Positions 42,090 through 53,777 are shown, counted from the stretch's first letter. The stretch: DNA of 64,000 bases from Hyposmocoma kahamanoa (GCF_003589595.1 NW_020653409.1:3289191-3353190), one strand, 5' to 3'. Notes: generated by a model not told the origin, from the letters alone. A program made the numbers and translations.

Positions 42090-42710
42090 CAAAGAAAAAG
42101 CTAATTCCCTTTCTTTGACTATTCTTCTCTTGTACCCCAAATCCACTCAAATCAAACCAGATGTATCGTTTTAGGAAATTATGCTGATTTACAATTATTC
42201 AGAAAATTGATAAACCACATAATATAGACCTGTTACACAAACTAAACTCTCGCTTTATCGTCATACTAAACGAGTCGAAAATAACAGATCCAGACTTAGC
42301 ACTAATATTTCCTACCTAACAAAATTACTGTACTCAACAACCGTTCATATTAGGAATAAGAGAAACTTGCACACCCATTTCTTGATAGAGGATCTATAGA
42401 GGCCTACCAGAATCGCTTAATAGCAGTCCATAACGGCCAATCCGCGGCACCCGGAGGGCAGCACGAGGGCCATTCCTCACCTGCCGCGGCGGGTTGATTA
42501 ATCGCACACACCTCCACTGTTCTCTATACAATACGGAGGGTTACAGTGCTGTACTGAGGCAATAAATGTTTCCAGTAGCGATCAATATCTCTTTATTTAG
42601 GTACGGTCAACACCAAAAAGAGTTCATTTAGGAGAGAAAAGGGAATTACAAAAGGCATCGAAAAGAAAAAGACGTTGCCGATGAGTAGAGGGTAAGGAAA
42701 AATTCTTAAA
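42090..42710. other. No gene recognised
   Basis: Contains a short GC-rich patch (42435-42510: ccaatccgcggcacccggag, cacctgccgcggcgggttg) of unknown origin. Confidence 0.3.
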
Positions 42711-42714
42711 TGAT

Positions 42715-43000
42715 TACAGCGACATCTCTAGTCAGTCGCTAGTAACTGTAATGCTACCTGACTGAATGAAGAAATAGATTTCTCACAGATGGCGCTATGG
42801 CAAATAAAAACCAAAAACAAAGATTTGCAACAAGCACACAGAAAAAAAATCCTAAGGTCCGCTAGTTACTTCCGTGGTTAGTCCTTAGTTGGCATAGCAA
42901 CTGACACGGTTTGCTGGAAGACGTTAGTTCGAATCCAAACGGATCGAAGGATTTTTTTCTAAGTGTTCGATCTATGTATTAATAGTTATAACAAACTAGT
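42715..43000 (+). repeat. SINE-B, full length
   Basis: 5' region (gcgacatctctagtcagtcg, agatggcgctatgg), then a tRNA-like block with a small insertion (gtggttagtccttagttggc) and B-box variant agttcgaatcc. Confidence 0.65.
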
Positions 43001-43019
43001 GCAGTATTGTTATAATTAA

Positions 43020-43305
43020 TTATTTTTATTTTGATAATATACAGGTAAGGTAAAAAAGAATAAAAGCTTAAATACTAGAAAGTAAAACTAGGATTTTTAA
43101 ATTATATGAATAAAATTGGGTTCTCGCGGCATGGTGCCCAAGATGCTGGCAGCGTTCACCCTTTGTATTGCTATACTAATGCGTTGGGCAAAGTAGCCGG
43201 GCCTTGGGTTTCCCAGACAGTCTTTTATGGATAAAATTTTGTACAGATGAAAAGCACGGGCCAAGGTCCAATTGGATATTATGGTGGTCATACATCGTAA
43301 CATTC
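43020..43305 (-). mobile_element. LINE-G 3' end (minus)
   Basis: The minus frame 43097-43303 reads YFAQRISIAIQRVNAASILG and ends REPNFIHII. Its 3' UTR (gttttactttctagtattta, then ctttattctttttt) matches that of the copy in transporter intron 2. Confidence 0.65.
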
Positions 43306-44135
43306 AATAAAAAATTCAAAAAATTACAAATGTATAATAAATTTTCATTTTTATACCAAAATCTTTACGGACACTGTAATAGTATGTTTCTAGAATGCTT
43401 GACCGTTTAATTAAGATTCAGTATGCCCATGCCTAAACTGAATTTGACCCTGTCGCAACCCGGCTATACAATTCGTAAATACAGATTGGTGCCTACGCCT
43501 TCGGGCGCTGGTATGACTATTGCACTACAAATACAGTTATGGTTTCCAGAGATTGATTGAAACACGCTACAAGGGCCGCTAATAGAAACCGAGCAAGTAT
43601 TAAAAGTCAAAATGAGTAGGAAGGTGTTGTGGTTTGAAAGACACGTGGGCTAAAAACCATGTAAATCAGATTTCTGAATAGTATAAAGCCATATGTCAAA
43701 AGTACTTTTATCACATAGAAGTCATAAAAATTGTACGTTGTAGTCGAACTACATGAAACAAATTGTGATACAAATCTCGCAATTGGTATCTTTTATAACT
43801 AAATAAGTCCCATTTTTGTTTGTTGTAAATAATAGACATTACATTGCATATGCTTATCACTGCATATATGTATCAAATGAATTATTTAAGTATTTTATAA
43901 ATATAAGAGAACACACCATACTACATTATAGAAATATATACGTAATGTATTTTAGTTTAAACGCGACACACACGTCCGGTACTCACTCGGTTTTAGGGTC
44001 CACTGAAAATCAGCGTCACAGCCTTGTCCCGGCGGTGACATTAGCTGAGTGGATCCTATTACATACGCCACAGCCGCACACATAACATCTACTTCGTACA
44101 GCAATAGTGTTGACCAGCTTTATGGTCGAATAATT
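43306..44135. other. No gene recognised
   Basis: Frames such as 43816-44085 lack support. The stretch gtgcctacgccttcgggcgc (about 43482) is GC-richer but unplaced. Confidence 0.3.
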
Positions 44136-44139
44136 ATTT

Positions 44140-44345
44140 ATTGCCAAGATTTTATTTTTAATTAATTTTATTTAGTTTTCTTTTTTGTTATTCATTTTCT
44201 GTTTGTTTTAATTTAGTTTGTTTTAAGTTTAATTTAGTTCTGTTTTATTTTAATTTTTTTTTTACTTTTAATTTTTTACTTTTTATTATTGTGTTGTGGT
44301 GTTTTGTAATAAATGTATTCTATTCTATTCTATTCTATTCTTCTA
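44140..44345 (+). mobile_element. LINE-like 3' tail with (TATTC)n
   Basis: T-rich sequence ending tgttgtggtgttttgtaata, then aatgtattctattctattct. The pentamer tail after an AATAAA-like signal is typical of some CR1-type LINEs; the same tail type occurs at 56.97 kb. No coding part remains. Confidence 0.45.
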
Positions 44346-44373
44346 TATGTGAAATTCTATCACTCTCCCATTA

Positions 44374-44755
44374 GACTGCCTTTCCACTAAAGCTTTGCGA
44401 GGTAGCTAGGCGATGAGAGTGCGAGGATGCGTTACGGACTCTTTTCAGCTATGCGCGGGCGGGATACTGTGTGGTGGGGTGATGTGTCAATGTCAGTTAG
44501 TGTCATACTTTCAGTAGCTCTAGTTTCCTACACCGTTTTGAACACATTCCTCGCCCGCATCCCTGGCACACATTCCTCGTATACTTCTCTCGCACACATC
44601 TCTCGCTATTTTGTATGTTTAAATACTTAACTCCGCCAACCCTTTTCCACCGGAGCTGCGCTAAACGAGGCTAGGAAAATTAAGTAATCCTATTGGTGGA
44701 TTTTTTCCTTGCACACCGCCTCGCTACGTCGTACGTCTCTGGTAGAAAGGCAGCC
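44374..44755. mobile_element. Harbinger-type MITE with TTA duplication
   Basis: 382 bp. Ends gactgcctttccactaaag and, in reverse complement, ggctgcctttctaccagag. TTA borders both sides (44371-44373, 44756-44758). A coding-looking 67-codon frame inside (44427-44630) is unrecognised. Confidence 0.6.
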
Positions 44756-44756
44756 T

Positions 44757-44887
44757 TAGACTCGATACAACCTCAAATGGCTTTGGTTGATTCCGCATGA
44801 CAGTGAAGTGTCGAATCAACGACTTTGGAAAAAACATATAGGAAAATTGAGGATATACAAAACACGATTCCTAAAATTTTCATGACA
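44757..44887 (+). mobile_element. Host element Q, copy 3, truncated
   Basis: agactcgatacaacctcaaa, ggctttggttgattccgcat, then uninterrupted gacagtgaagtgtcgaatc, which shows the state before the MITE-R insertion seen in copy 1. It ends where SINE-A starts. Confidence 0.5.
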
Positions 44888-45280
44888 ATAACGCACACAC
44901 TCATCATAGTCCCGCACTACGAAAACCCTGTGTCGTGGATGCCATGGACACACAAATTACACCCAAACCCACGATAGAAATAAATGTAGGCCCATTGACT
45001 TACAAATAAATGGACGACGGGTCTAATACAAAACCCACGAAAAAAATGTCCCAAGTCAACCTATTCGAAATTTAAATTGTAATGTCATCGCAGTATCGCG
45101 CTGTCAGTAGAACAAATGAAGACTAAAGCGGAGTGTCGCGCTCTGTATACGATTTTAGCGCCTTACAAGTGCGGACACTTTTTTAGCGCGGACCCGACGT
45201 CCATATAATTGTAAGTCAATGTGTAGGCCATATAAATATTTCTACCGGCCCGGAAATCGAACCTGGGATCTCTGTTAGTA
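44888..45280 (-). repeat. SINE-A (minus) split by MITE-P
   Basis: The left half ends aaatgtaggcc and the right half resumes tgtaggccatataaat. The head is truncated at gggatctctg. Confidence 0.75.
44993..45221. mobile_element. MITE-P, copy 3, nested in SINE-A
   Basis: 229 bp, shorter than the others through an internal deletion near the middle. The perfect 8-bp duplication tgtaggcc (44985-44992, 45222-45229) is SINE-A sequence, so the order of events is certain. Confidence 0.88.
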
Positions 45281-45284
45281 TCGA

Positions 45285-45915
45285 GTACTTTTCCTTGTGA
45301 TACCAATACTTTTGTATTCGGTACTTTTCTTTAGTTTAGTATTAGTACTTTTTGACAAGTATCATGTGTTAGGACACCTCACATCATAACGCAAGCCACC
45401 TTGCGGTTTTTTTTTAAATGACAACCTTCATCACCAATTACTTGACTGTATAGTGTATGTCACCACTTGCCTCTTTTATAAGAATGAGAATGAAGGAAAA
45501 TAGTTAGAAACATTAGAATTAACATTTCTGACAATCATTTGAGCGCCTCGCAATTCCGGCGAAGTTTGAAGTTTGTTCCTTCTTTAGAACGTTTGTTCTC
45601 AAAAACAGGCAATACAATAACAAAAACGAGAAACATACTGTTACCAAATAGATTTTTGTTTTAAAGTGATTATACAGAGGAGAAAATTTATGTAACACAT
45701 ATTATGTGAAATGACGATTGATTCCATTGATGAATTTAATCAAAATCAAATAAAAAAACTTATTAATTTATGTGTTTTATTCTGTCTTTAAGTAGGGAAA
45801 ATTTGCTGGACAAAACTATCGATATCGATATTTTTATGAGTACGATACTTTTTATGCGATACTACCATGAGCACATCGATACTTTTGATTCGATACTGTG
45901 TCCCTAGGTACTAGC
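45285..45915. repeat. Sequence with TATCGA-rich ends
   Basis: Both ends carry repeated tatcga/actttt phrases in opposite order (agtatcgagtacttttcc at the left; gatacttttgattcgatact at the right). It may be a MITE of about 630 bp, but no clear border or duplication was found. Confidence 0.35.
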
Positions 45916-46164
45916 TATGTACGACCTAAAGCGCTGTTCCAGATAAAGAAGCAGTACTAAATGCGTACAAGCTATGTAGTAGGTTCCTCACATTATGTTT
46001 GAATCGCCGACATTAGTTATTCCGCGAGGGAAAATGTTAACACCGCGATGCAGAATTTGCTATTGCGACGCCAATGCCATCTACTGGTGCGCGACGGAAC
46101 TAGTTTGTGTTGTTGCATGATAATAATATGTGATTCGTGTTTTGTTACAATATTTCTTTGTTTA

Positions 46165-46350
46165 TTTTGAAAGCCAAACCCGGTCTTGAAGTAGGGACTC
46201 CCTATACTACAAATAACCAGAGTAACAGAACTCATTCCGGGGCATTACCAGGAATACCTAGACAAGATCCAATTCTACCTCCGGGATTTGACCGAGGAAC
46301 CTTCTCATCCAGCATCCACAGAGCAAACCGTTGGGCCACTGAGGTCTTAA
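46165..46350 (-). repeat. SINE-F, diverged (minus)
   Basis: ctacctccgggatttgaccg and aaccgttgggccactgaggt correspond to the B-box and head regions of SINE-F. Confidence 0.4.
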
Positions 46351-46354
46351 AATC

Positions 46355-46985
46355 ACTAAAATAATGAATTAATAAACCAATGTCTATAAATCACTAAAAT
46401 CATGTTTGTTTTGTTTCAGATAACACCGAAAACTAAATATACTAGTAAGTTGAGTGTAGTACTAACCGACAACATAACTTGACCTCATGTCGGAAACGTC
46501 GCAAGGCAGATTTACAAGACACCCATACTGTGGCAAGGGTCTTGGCGGTCTGGTCGGTGTTATGGTCCCTACTGGCCTGCTAAGTCCCAAGCCGCGGTGG
46601 GTTTTTCTACGAATCACAAGAATAATGAAGAATAGAAGAAAACTATCATTAATAGTAACATAAGCAGTAACAGATAATTCTAAGAAAAATCTATTTTTAA
46701 CAATATTTTTATGTAATCAAAGTAAGTAACAATTCTCAGTCCACGGTAGCACTAGTCGAAATCTTTCGGATGAAAAAATAACCGTACTTTTTTCACATTC
46801 AAATTAAGTAACGATTTTCAGTCCATGGCAGAGCTAATTGAATACTGTCGTATGAAAAACCAACCGTACATTTTTCACATTCACAATAAGTAACGATTCT
46901 CAGTCCACAGTAGCACTCGTTGAAATCTTTCGTATGTAAACCTAATTCACTGTACATTTTTCGCATTCAAAATTAATAAAATAAA
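46355..46985. other. No gene; local direct repeats
   Basis: From 46725 to 46990 a unit of about 87 bp repeats three times (aacaattctcagtccacggt, aacgattttcagtccatggc, aacgattctcagtccacagt, each followed by cactngttgaaatctttcg-type sequence), with a fourth partial at 47210. Confidence 0.5.
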
Positions 46986-46989
46986 ATAT

Positions 46990-47205
46990 AACTGCCTCTG
47001 TGGTCGAACGGTTACCATGCCGGACTGCCACGCAGAGGTCCCAGGTTCGATTCCCGGACCGAGAGAAATATTTGTATGGCCTACATTTATTTCTCTCGTG
47101 AGTTTGGGTGTAACTTGTGGTTATCTATGTGTCTGTCCATGACACCCGCGACACAGGGTTTCCCTAGTGCGGGGCTATGTTGAATGTGTGCGTTATTATT
47201 ATTAA
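46990..47205 (+). repeat. SINE-A (plus), well preserved
   Basis: Head aactgcctctgtggtcgaac, B box aggttcgattcccgg, tail gtgtgcgttattattatta. It is inserted in the 87-bp repeat array: gtggattctcggtcacactt continues on its right. Confidence 0.8.
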
Positions 47206-47209
47206 AGTG

Positions 47210-47740
47210 GATTCTCGGTCACACTTGCACTAGTTGAAATCTTTCGTATGAAAAACTTAAGTGGACATTTTTGTAACTTTAAAAAAAGAAAAATAATTCT
47301 GATAAAAAAAAATAAAAACAATCCGTATTAATAATTTTAATTAATGAAAAAAACAATATTTGTTTTCTTATCTCGACTAAACTTAATTTTTCTGCTGTCG
47401 TCTGGGACATTATTATTGTTAAAATCCTACCTCTGTGCTGTAGGTACATTTGTAATTTTCATTATTAAGACGTACGTATCTCGAAGATGGAACCAAAACA
47501 CTGTTGACGTCATTCTTTAACGTATCATTCAGCCGACTCGACTGTCACTGCTGTATCAGGAACTCGAAATCCGTGACGTCTCTCTAAAGGGCACAGTACT
47601 AATCGTGGGCATACAATGTCATTGGTTAATTAAGCCTAGAAATCAATGGATTGAAGAGTTGAAACTTACTTTGAGCTACCGCACCGCCTACATTGTATCA
47701 GTAAGTACAAGAGGACCGACAATAGATAGACAATATTACA
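47210..47740. other. No gene recognised
   Basis: AT-rich. A 64-codon frame at 47605-47799 runs into the hairpin MITE. Confidence 0.3.
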
Positions 47741-47741
47741 A

Positions 47742-47902
47742 CGATCATTCTGGAACTAGTGTTCACTACCTAATTTCCGTGGCAATTTTTATTATTTAAA
47801 TATACAAGTATATTACACGATACGGTAAAAAATCGAATACTTAAATAATAAAAATTGCCACGGGAATCAGGTACCTAATGGACACTATTTCGAGAATGAT
47901 CG
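47742..47902. mobile_element. MITE-H, complete hairpin
   Basis: About 161 bp that folds back on itself. Arms: cgatcattctggaactagtg and, in reverse complement, cgatcattctcgaaatagtg, continuing through tgattcccgtggcaattttt. Confidence 0.65.
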
Positions 47903-47904
47903 AG

Positions 47905-48420
47905 AAAGTAGTGCACTATTTACAGATACTACTTACAGGTACTAGTTTTAACAGCGGAATACCAAGCGCTCTACCGCCTACTTTTCGGGTGTGTAATGTA
48001 TCACATAAATATTATTAAACCTGACGCCAATTTTTTAAAGTAAATTCAATAGTAACGAGGCCGTAAGCCGAGATCCAGTGGAAGGCGAATCCGAACTAAC
48101 CTAACCTACTAAAGGAGAGGCGCATATTACAGGTAAAAATTTGTCAGAATTGACAATATATGTATAAAACAATTGTTATATAAAAACAACTTTATATAAA
48201 GTATTCTTATAACATGTGTAATAATATTTACAAACGAGAATCATATGAAATTAATTTAATTGTGTTTAATTGAAAATTATGTTCAATTAACGTTTATCTA
48301 TTAAAATGACTTGATTTTCACACAAATGAGGTGCACCCATATAATTTGATTCAAAATATCGTGTTCTATGTTGTATGTGATTAATCAATTTGTCGGAATA
48401 AAGTAGTCAATATTGAGATT
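47905..48420. other. No gene recognised
   Basis: AT-rich. No motif. Confidence 0.3.
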
Positions 48421-48424
48421 TTTT

Positions 48425-48775
48425 GTGAAATAACGTAACTAGTTTATATTATGAATACAAAGATCGAACACAATTTTTTTTTTCATTTGATCGAAAAGCG
48501 ACATCTGCGTCAGTTGCGATACCTGTAAAGGTATTCGCTGCGTTGAGAAGGTTAATCAAAAATCTCTCACTAGATGTCACTAGCGACAACGAATGCCGAA
48601 ACTCAGTACAAAGATCTGTACCAAAAAACAGATAGGAGAATTTGGACAACTCGGTAACTGGATCCGTGACCGCAGCAATGCTACAGTGCAGCATGATCGT
48701 AGGATAGAGTCTCACCGGGTCGACAACATTTTTTGTATGTTGGATCTTTATAATCATAATAAAGTAAGTAAAGAT
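48425..48775. repeat. SINE-B-like tails in opposite directions
   Basis: The left edge (aactagtttatattatgaat, acaaagatcgaacac) is a SINE-B tail on the minus strand. The right edge (tgtatgttggatctttataa) is one on the plus strand. The middle holds a diverged 5' region (gcgacatctgcgtcagttgc, taactggatccgtgacc). Probably two diverged copies. Confidence 0.4.
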
Positions 48776-49041
48776 ATAAGATAAGTAAGGGGGGGCTCTA
48801 ATTTTAAACAAATCCAGCTTATTCTACCACAGTTAGCCTGCTAATATGATTTTTACGGCTTTAATGTAGTAAAAGCACTTTTGATCTACGATACATGTGG
48901 CCTTATTTAAACCAAAGGTACGAAATATTTACTATAACAACTAATTGTCGAATAGTGCTTTAACAAATCATATAATAATAATAAAGAAAATTTCAAGAAA
49001 TAAAAATTATTTTCATCGAAGTTGAAAGTTACGATTTTTTT

Positions 49042-49223
49042 TAATTACAGGCACATGGGACTTGTCAACTTATGTCCCAGGGTGTCGGGCGTAATGGTAG
49101 GGCCCCTCGGATCTTCGTGATTTAAAGCTCTCTCATGTCGCTTACCATCACGCATACGACTTGTTCGTACCGTCACTTAATATTACAAAAAAAATCTTTC
49201 ACAAGGAGCAGAACTCTACTGCT
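49042..49223 (+). repeat. RepC piece plus small inverted end
   Basis: attacaggcacatgggactt to the A-tail at 49192, directly followed by a minus-strand 5' end (ctttcacaaggagcagaact). Confidence 0.6.
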
Positions 49224-49940
49224 ACTAACAACCTCTACGCTGCATCCTTAATATCTTGTCAGGGAATATAACACACTGCATTCAATTGTATTTCCGTTTG
49301 CTTAGAATCCTGATGTCTTCAGGGGCTGGATAAACTGACAGCAAACTGGTCCATTGACAATCTCGACTTAACAGTCCTGATTGCGGTCAAGTGTGAGTAA
49401 TTTTTTAAAATGTGATCTAATATAAATAAGTTAGGATTTCTTAACCTATTGATTTGTAAGCAAACAAGGAAACAACACCTCTCAAATCATTTCGAATAAT
49501 TTTAAGAGTGAAACCGCATATACTTACATTGTTGTATACAATTTATGGATAACAAATAATGAGTCATATCGTCTCATCTGCCTAGTGGAAAAGTATCTTA
49601 AGTCGCTGTTTTATTACTTACATTCTCAAGACTCGTACTGCTGGGCCAGCAAGGTTGTTTGTTATGTATAGTGCATTAACGAAGAGCGTAAAGAAAGAAG
49701 TCGTAGTGTAGCTGGGGTTTCTAAGCGGCATGTGCCTCCCGCATGCAATGCCCTTGGAAATCCCAAACGCGCTCGCGACGTCTCCTACAGCATGTTACGA
49801 CACCGCTTCTGAACGACTACACATCGAAGAATAATGGAAGAAAGAAAACTGTTGAATTTTTGCTTTTATGCAAATAATTTTCCCACCCTCCCAGTGGATA
49901 AAATTAATCAAATAAATGATACAAACTCGACCTAAAAATT
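49224..49940. other. No gene recognised
   Basis: GC-richer at 49690-49810 (gcgctcgcgacgtctcctac) without a recognised product. Confidence 0.3.
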
Positions 49941-49942
49941 AC

Positions 49943-50165
49943 CCATTTTTAGGTTAGTTTCCTCTACCTGATTTTGGTGGCAGTTTTTATTACTTAAGTG
50001 TTCGAGTATATTTACTCGAATAATATATACGATAATACTTTTTTAAATATTTTAAAGATGGCTACCACCTACAATGAATATTAAATAATACTTCATGATA
50101 AAATTGTAGAATATTTGAAAAATAAAAGTTGCCACCGAAATCAGATAGGGAAAACTACTCCGAAA
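49943..50165. mobile_element. MITE-H, diverged copy
   Basis: Inverted arms: ttagtttcctctacctgatt, ttggtggcagtttttattac on the left; aaaataaaagttgccaccga, aatcagatagggaaaac on the right. Confidence 0.55.
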
Positions 50166-50207
50166 ATTACCCAACTATAGTATGTCTTTTTGAACTTGTA
50201 TCATTTG

Positions 50208-50262
50208 AATCATCATTGACCCATTATTCGTTTAACTACTGGGCACAAGTTCATTTGGATTG
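50208..50262 (+). repeat. RepD head fragment
   Basis: atcattgacccattattcg, taactactgggcacaagtt. Confidence 0.35.
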
Positions 50263-51640
50263 TCCATTTTTGTAAGTTCATACATACATACACTACATTT
50301 AGAATTATATTTATTAAACGATACAAGGAGAAGACATATTTTAAAGTTTTTCATTTTAAATCAATTCAGATAATCTAATTCGCCTGTCCTTATTAAAATG
50401 TATATGAATAAAAATTGATTTCGAAACTAGTAGGCCAATGGTCAAAATAGGAATAACGAAGACAATAACGCAATTAGTACGTATTAGAAAGTAGTAACAT
50501 TCACAATTCAGACTTTTTTGGCAAAATGTTTCCCTCTTTCACAATCTATCGATAAAACTGTTGACAGCTACACCACTATTTAAGCATTGATGAAAACTGG
50601 CAACCCTGCAAATGTCATTATACTCCGTTATTACCTAATAATGATTTTTTTATCCCACTCTATAAGTTTATTATAAGTACGGTAGAAAAAATTTAATTCT
50701 TAACATCCTATTTATGTAAGTAATTACTTAATTTGAATTTGTTCTAAGTTCTAAGTTTTTGTTTTGTTTTTATTAGTGTTAAAATGTTTTCGACTGAAGG
50801 ACTTTGTATCCAGGTCATGCAACAAATTAAAAAAAAATTACTCCGTCTTAAAAAAATACTATACAGTCACAACACGACCACAAAAAATATGGCCATGGCT
50901 AAGTGTTTCTCCTCTATACGAACCCTCCTCAGGAGTTACTTGTTGATAGAAAAAAAAATGTTTAATTTGCCTCAAGTATTGTTACAATTTGTAAAAACTT
51001 CTGTATTGTTTTAATTTTACTTCACTAGTTAACTATTTCTCATATCTGATTGAGACGATCCAGGTATAAACTTCGTAAGAAACAGGAGTTTATTTTTTTA
51101 TGTACCTTATTCTTCTATGCAATAAAAAGTAGTTGTATTGTGCTATTTGCATACTACTAAAGCAAATCCTTAACTTTTTCAAGGCAGTTGCCACACTTAT
51201 CGACACAATATGCCATTCGCATCGGCGCGCGGCGGTCCGAAAGGAAGCGAAACTCGAAACGTCTTTTTCGCTCTTATTACATGAACATACAGCTCTTTCT
51301 AACCGGATTAAGGCGATTCGGTGTCGATAAATATGGTGACTCCTTTACACGCAATGGTAAATGACACGTTAAAAAAGTTAAACGCAATATTGTAAAATTA
51401 CAAAATTGGCATACTTCTATTTCATTCGTCGGCAAATTATAAATTTGTATATAAGGATGCTTAAATAAATAAAAACACCATAGTCAATTGTGTAATAATC
51501 TTAAGAACATTCCCTGAACTCCTTTATTCAATTTTAAATCTGCTTCATTTAGTAACAGAATGTACCGATATGTCTACAAATAACTAGCTTTGGTTACAGG
51601 CTTATGAATTGAAAGAAGTAATACATGTACGTCAAAAACA
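50263..51640. other. No gene recognised; downstream of minus-strand gene
   Basis: AT-rich. Open frames at 50764-51014 and 51133-51330 are unrecognised. Confidence 0.3.
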
Positions 51641-51646
51641 TTTATT
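51641..51646 (-). terminator. Poly(A) signal of minus-strand gene
   Basis: AATAAA on the minus strand ten bases after the stop codon (gtaatttaataaatg). If used, the 3' UTR is very short; further AT-rich sequence lies downstream. Confidence 0.5.
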
Positions 51647-51655
51647 AAATTACAC

Positions 51656-51967
51656 TTAATCCCAACTATCGCTTTCTTTGAAAGCGGACACGCACGCCGA
51701 TTTCGCGCTGCTGTCAAATTTATCAATAATCTTTTTATCTTTGTCCAATCCTTTATCTTTATCTTTCTTTTCAAGTCCCTTTTCTTTTTTATCTACAATT
51801 TTTCGATCCGTACTTTTACTCGTTTCTTTGTCTTTTTCTGGATCTTCTTTCCGTCGACCATTTTGACTGATGTCAGATTTTTTTCGAAGAATTTCCTTCT
51901 TCTTTTCGTCGCCTGAAGTAGACTTGAGCAGCTCGGATTTCTTCGGCGGCGGTTCTGCCTCGTCAAC
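51656..51967 (-). CDS. Last coding exon, unidentified Lys-rich protein
   Basis: 312 nt, phase 0, after the acceptor ctgttttcgcgcag. It encodes 103 residues starting VDEAEPPPKKSELLKSTSGD and ending SAFKESDSWD before TAA. The middle is made of K/D/E-rich tracts (EKKDKDKGLDKDKK), so it should be disordered and highly charged. The codon choice at the 5' end is GC-rich, unlike nearby AT-rich DNA. No domain is recognised; it looks like the C-terminal tail of a larger regulatory or scaffold protein. The preceding exon at 54706-54830 ends in matching phase. Open frames in the other registers here are shadows. Confidence 0.65.
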   Translation of the reverse strand, partial: VDEAEPPPKKSELLKSTSGDEKKKEILRKKSDISQNGRRKEDPEKDKETSKSTDRKIVDKKEKGLEKKDKDKGLDKDKKIIDKFDSSAKSACVSAFKESDSWD

Positions 51968-52344
51968 CTGCGCGAAAACAGTACAGCCATATACAAAAAA
52001 ATATAAAATTGATCTAATAGTGGCACATCACATAGCTATTTTGTATTTGCGTATTTGATATATTTGGCAAACAATTACCATGTGTAGATAGCATGTGTGA
52101 CTAAAATTAGCCTTGTTTAAATACAGCAAATACCAAATTCGTATTAACGCGCCCTTCAAAGGAGCCAAATAGATAAATACGCAAGTAAATCATCCACACC
52201 ATGGTCACAATCATTATTTTAACTCCTTATTTGACTCCATGTGTAGACGGTCATATTTCCTCGCCTTACTTTCTCAAACTCGTATCTTAAAGCACAAAGT
52301 AACTGAAATGCAAAAAATGCTTTGTATACACGAATTTTGCAGCC

Positions 52345-52577
52345 AAAGTCAAAGTCAAAGATTATTTATTCCATAGGTAAATTACACTTGAAAACGTCAC
52401 ATTTAAGCTACTGCTCGTTCACTACGCTGAGCTCCCTGAGAAGAACGAGCAAGAAACTCTAGGGATTGCTCTTTCCCAATAAACTTAAATGGAATACACT
52501 TTGAATCAAATTTGTGTGGATTCTGGAGCCGTGTCGTCTCTCCATACATCTTTATCTAACACGTAGTCTTCAATTTA
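52345..52577 (-). mobile_element. LINE 3' end inside MITE-S (minus)
   Basis: The minus strand ends cctatggaataaataatctt followed by tgactttgactttg repeats. Upstream on that strand is a 3' UTR (cgttcttctcagggagctca, gcgtagtgaacgagcagtag). The insertion continues to 52819 around the SINE-A. Confidence 0.6.
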
Positions 52578-52780
52578 CTGCCTCCGTGGCCGAACGGTTA
52601 CCATGCCGGACTGCCACGAAGAGGTCCCAGGTTCGATTCCCGGGCCGAGAGAAATATTTGTATGGCCTACAATTATTTCTCTCGTGAGTTTGGGTGTAAT
52701 TTGTTGTCTATGTGTGTGACCATGGCACCCGCGACACAGGGTTTCCCTAGTGCGGGGCTATATTGAGTGTGTGCGTTATT
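52578..52780 (+). repeat. SINE-A inside the LINE insert
   Basis: tactgcctccgtggccgaac, B box aggttcgattcccgg, tail gtgtgcgttatt and A-run. Third layer of the nest. Confidence 0.8.
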
Positions 52781-52988
52781 TAAAAAAAAAATTTGTAATA
52801 TGATTTTTCGATCAAATAAGCAGCCTGATTTCACACACATTTCCTCATATTTACACACGAGCTTTAACCTATTCTTAAAGTAATGCATCCTAATTAACAC
52901 CCTTGATAAGAAATTTAAAATTAATAGCAAGCTTTGCCAACTCCTGAATAATCACTCTTTATAAGATACGTGTTTGAGAAAGTAAGGC

Positions 52989-53459
52989 ATCGATTTGTCA
53001 TTGTTTGCACGTTTGTAAATATTTTTCCAAGTACAACAAAATCCCAATAGCGAACACAAATAACTATGTGAAGTGCCACCAATACTAATTCCAAGGCACA
53101 ACACGACAAGTGGACAATTCATTAGAAAATTCAGTGTATTTAATATTTTAAAGGTCTTCTTTGTTTCAAGTGAAAATTATTGTAATCGTTCTTTGTGATA
53201 ATAAATCGACGTTGATATACATAATATACTTTTGTTTTAATCATACTAACAACATCATTTGTTTATTTATAAAGTCGCAGGCGATTTCTAATTATATTTT
53301 ACTTGGTATTAATTTATGTACAACAAAAATGTTGTCGATGAGCTCGGTTATAGTAGGAATGGTGTTTTTACAGTCAACTAAATAATAAATTAATAAATAA
53401 TAAATCTGTCTATTCTAATCCCAAAGTAATTAATTAAAGCTCTTGTGTTATGGAAATTG
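52989..53459. other. No gene recognised
   Basis: AT-rich intronic sequence of the minus-strand gene. Confidence 0.3.
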
Positions 53460-53585
53460 GAAACAACGACGGTACCACTAACACCCAGACCCGAGACAAT
53501 ATAGAAAAGATAATTTTCTACATTAACCCAGACAGGGATTGACACCCGGAACTTCGGAGATTGCGACCACGGAGGTAGTCTTTTG
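53460..53585 (-). repeat. SINE-F, diverged (minus)
   Basis: cacccagacccgagacaata, gggattgacacccggaactt, gaccacggaggtagtc. Confidence 0.4.
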
Positions 53586-53777
53586 TGCCTGCATGCATTG
53601 TCAATACTTATTTACTCACTTGTTGAATTTTTACCAGTAGGAAACTGTTTGTGTTCTGTTGTTAATGTAGTTTCGTTTATACTACGATACAAGATATTTT
53701 TACAAAGTGAAAAGCGTATCAAGCTGACACTTAAGATTTAAACTCAACTTTACGTGCTTTGCAATACGACCGCTTCA

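Larger units (their letters stand above)
52263..52988. mobile_element. MITE-S, copy 1, split by insertions
   Basis: Inverted ends gccttactttctcaaactcg and, in reverse complement, gccttactttctcaaacacg. About 245 bp when the insert is removed. The insert 52345-52819 is bordered by gcagcc (52339-52344, 52820-52825). Confidence 0.65.
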
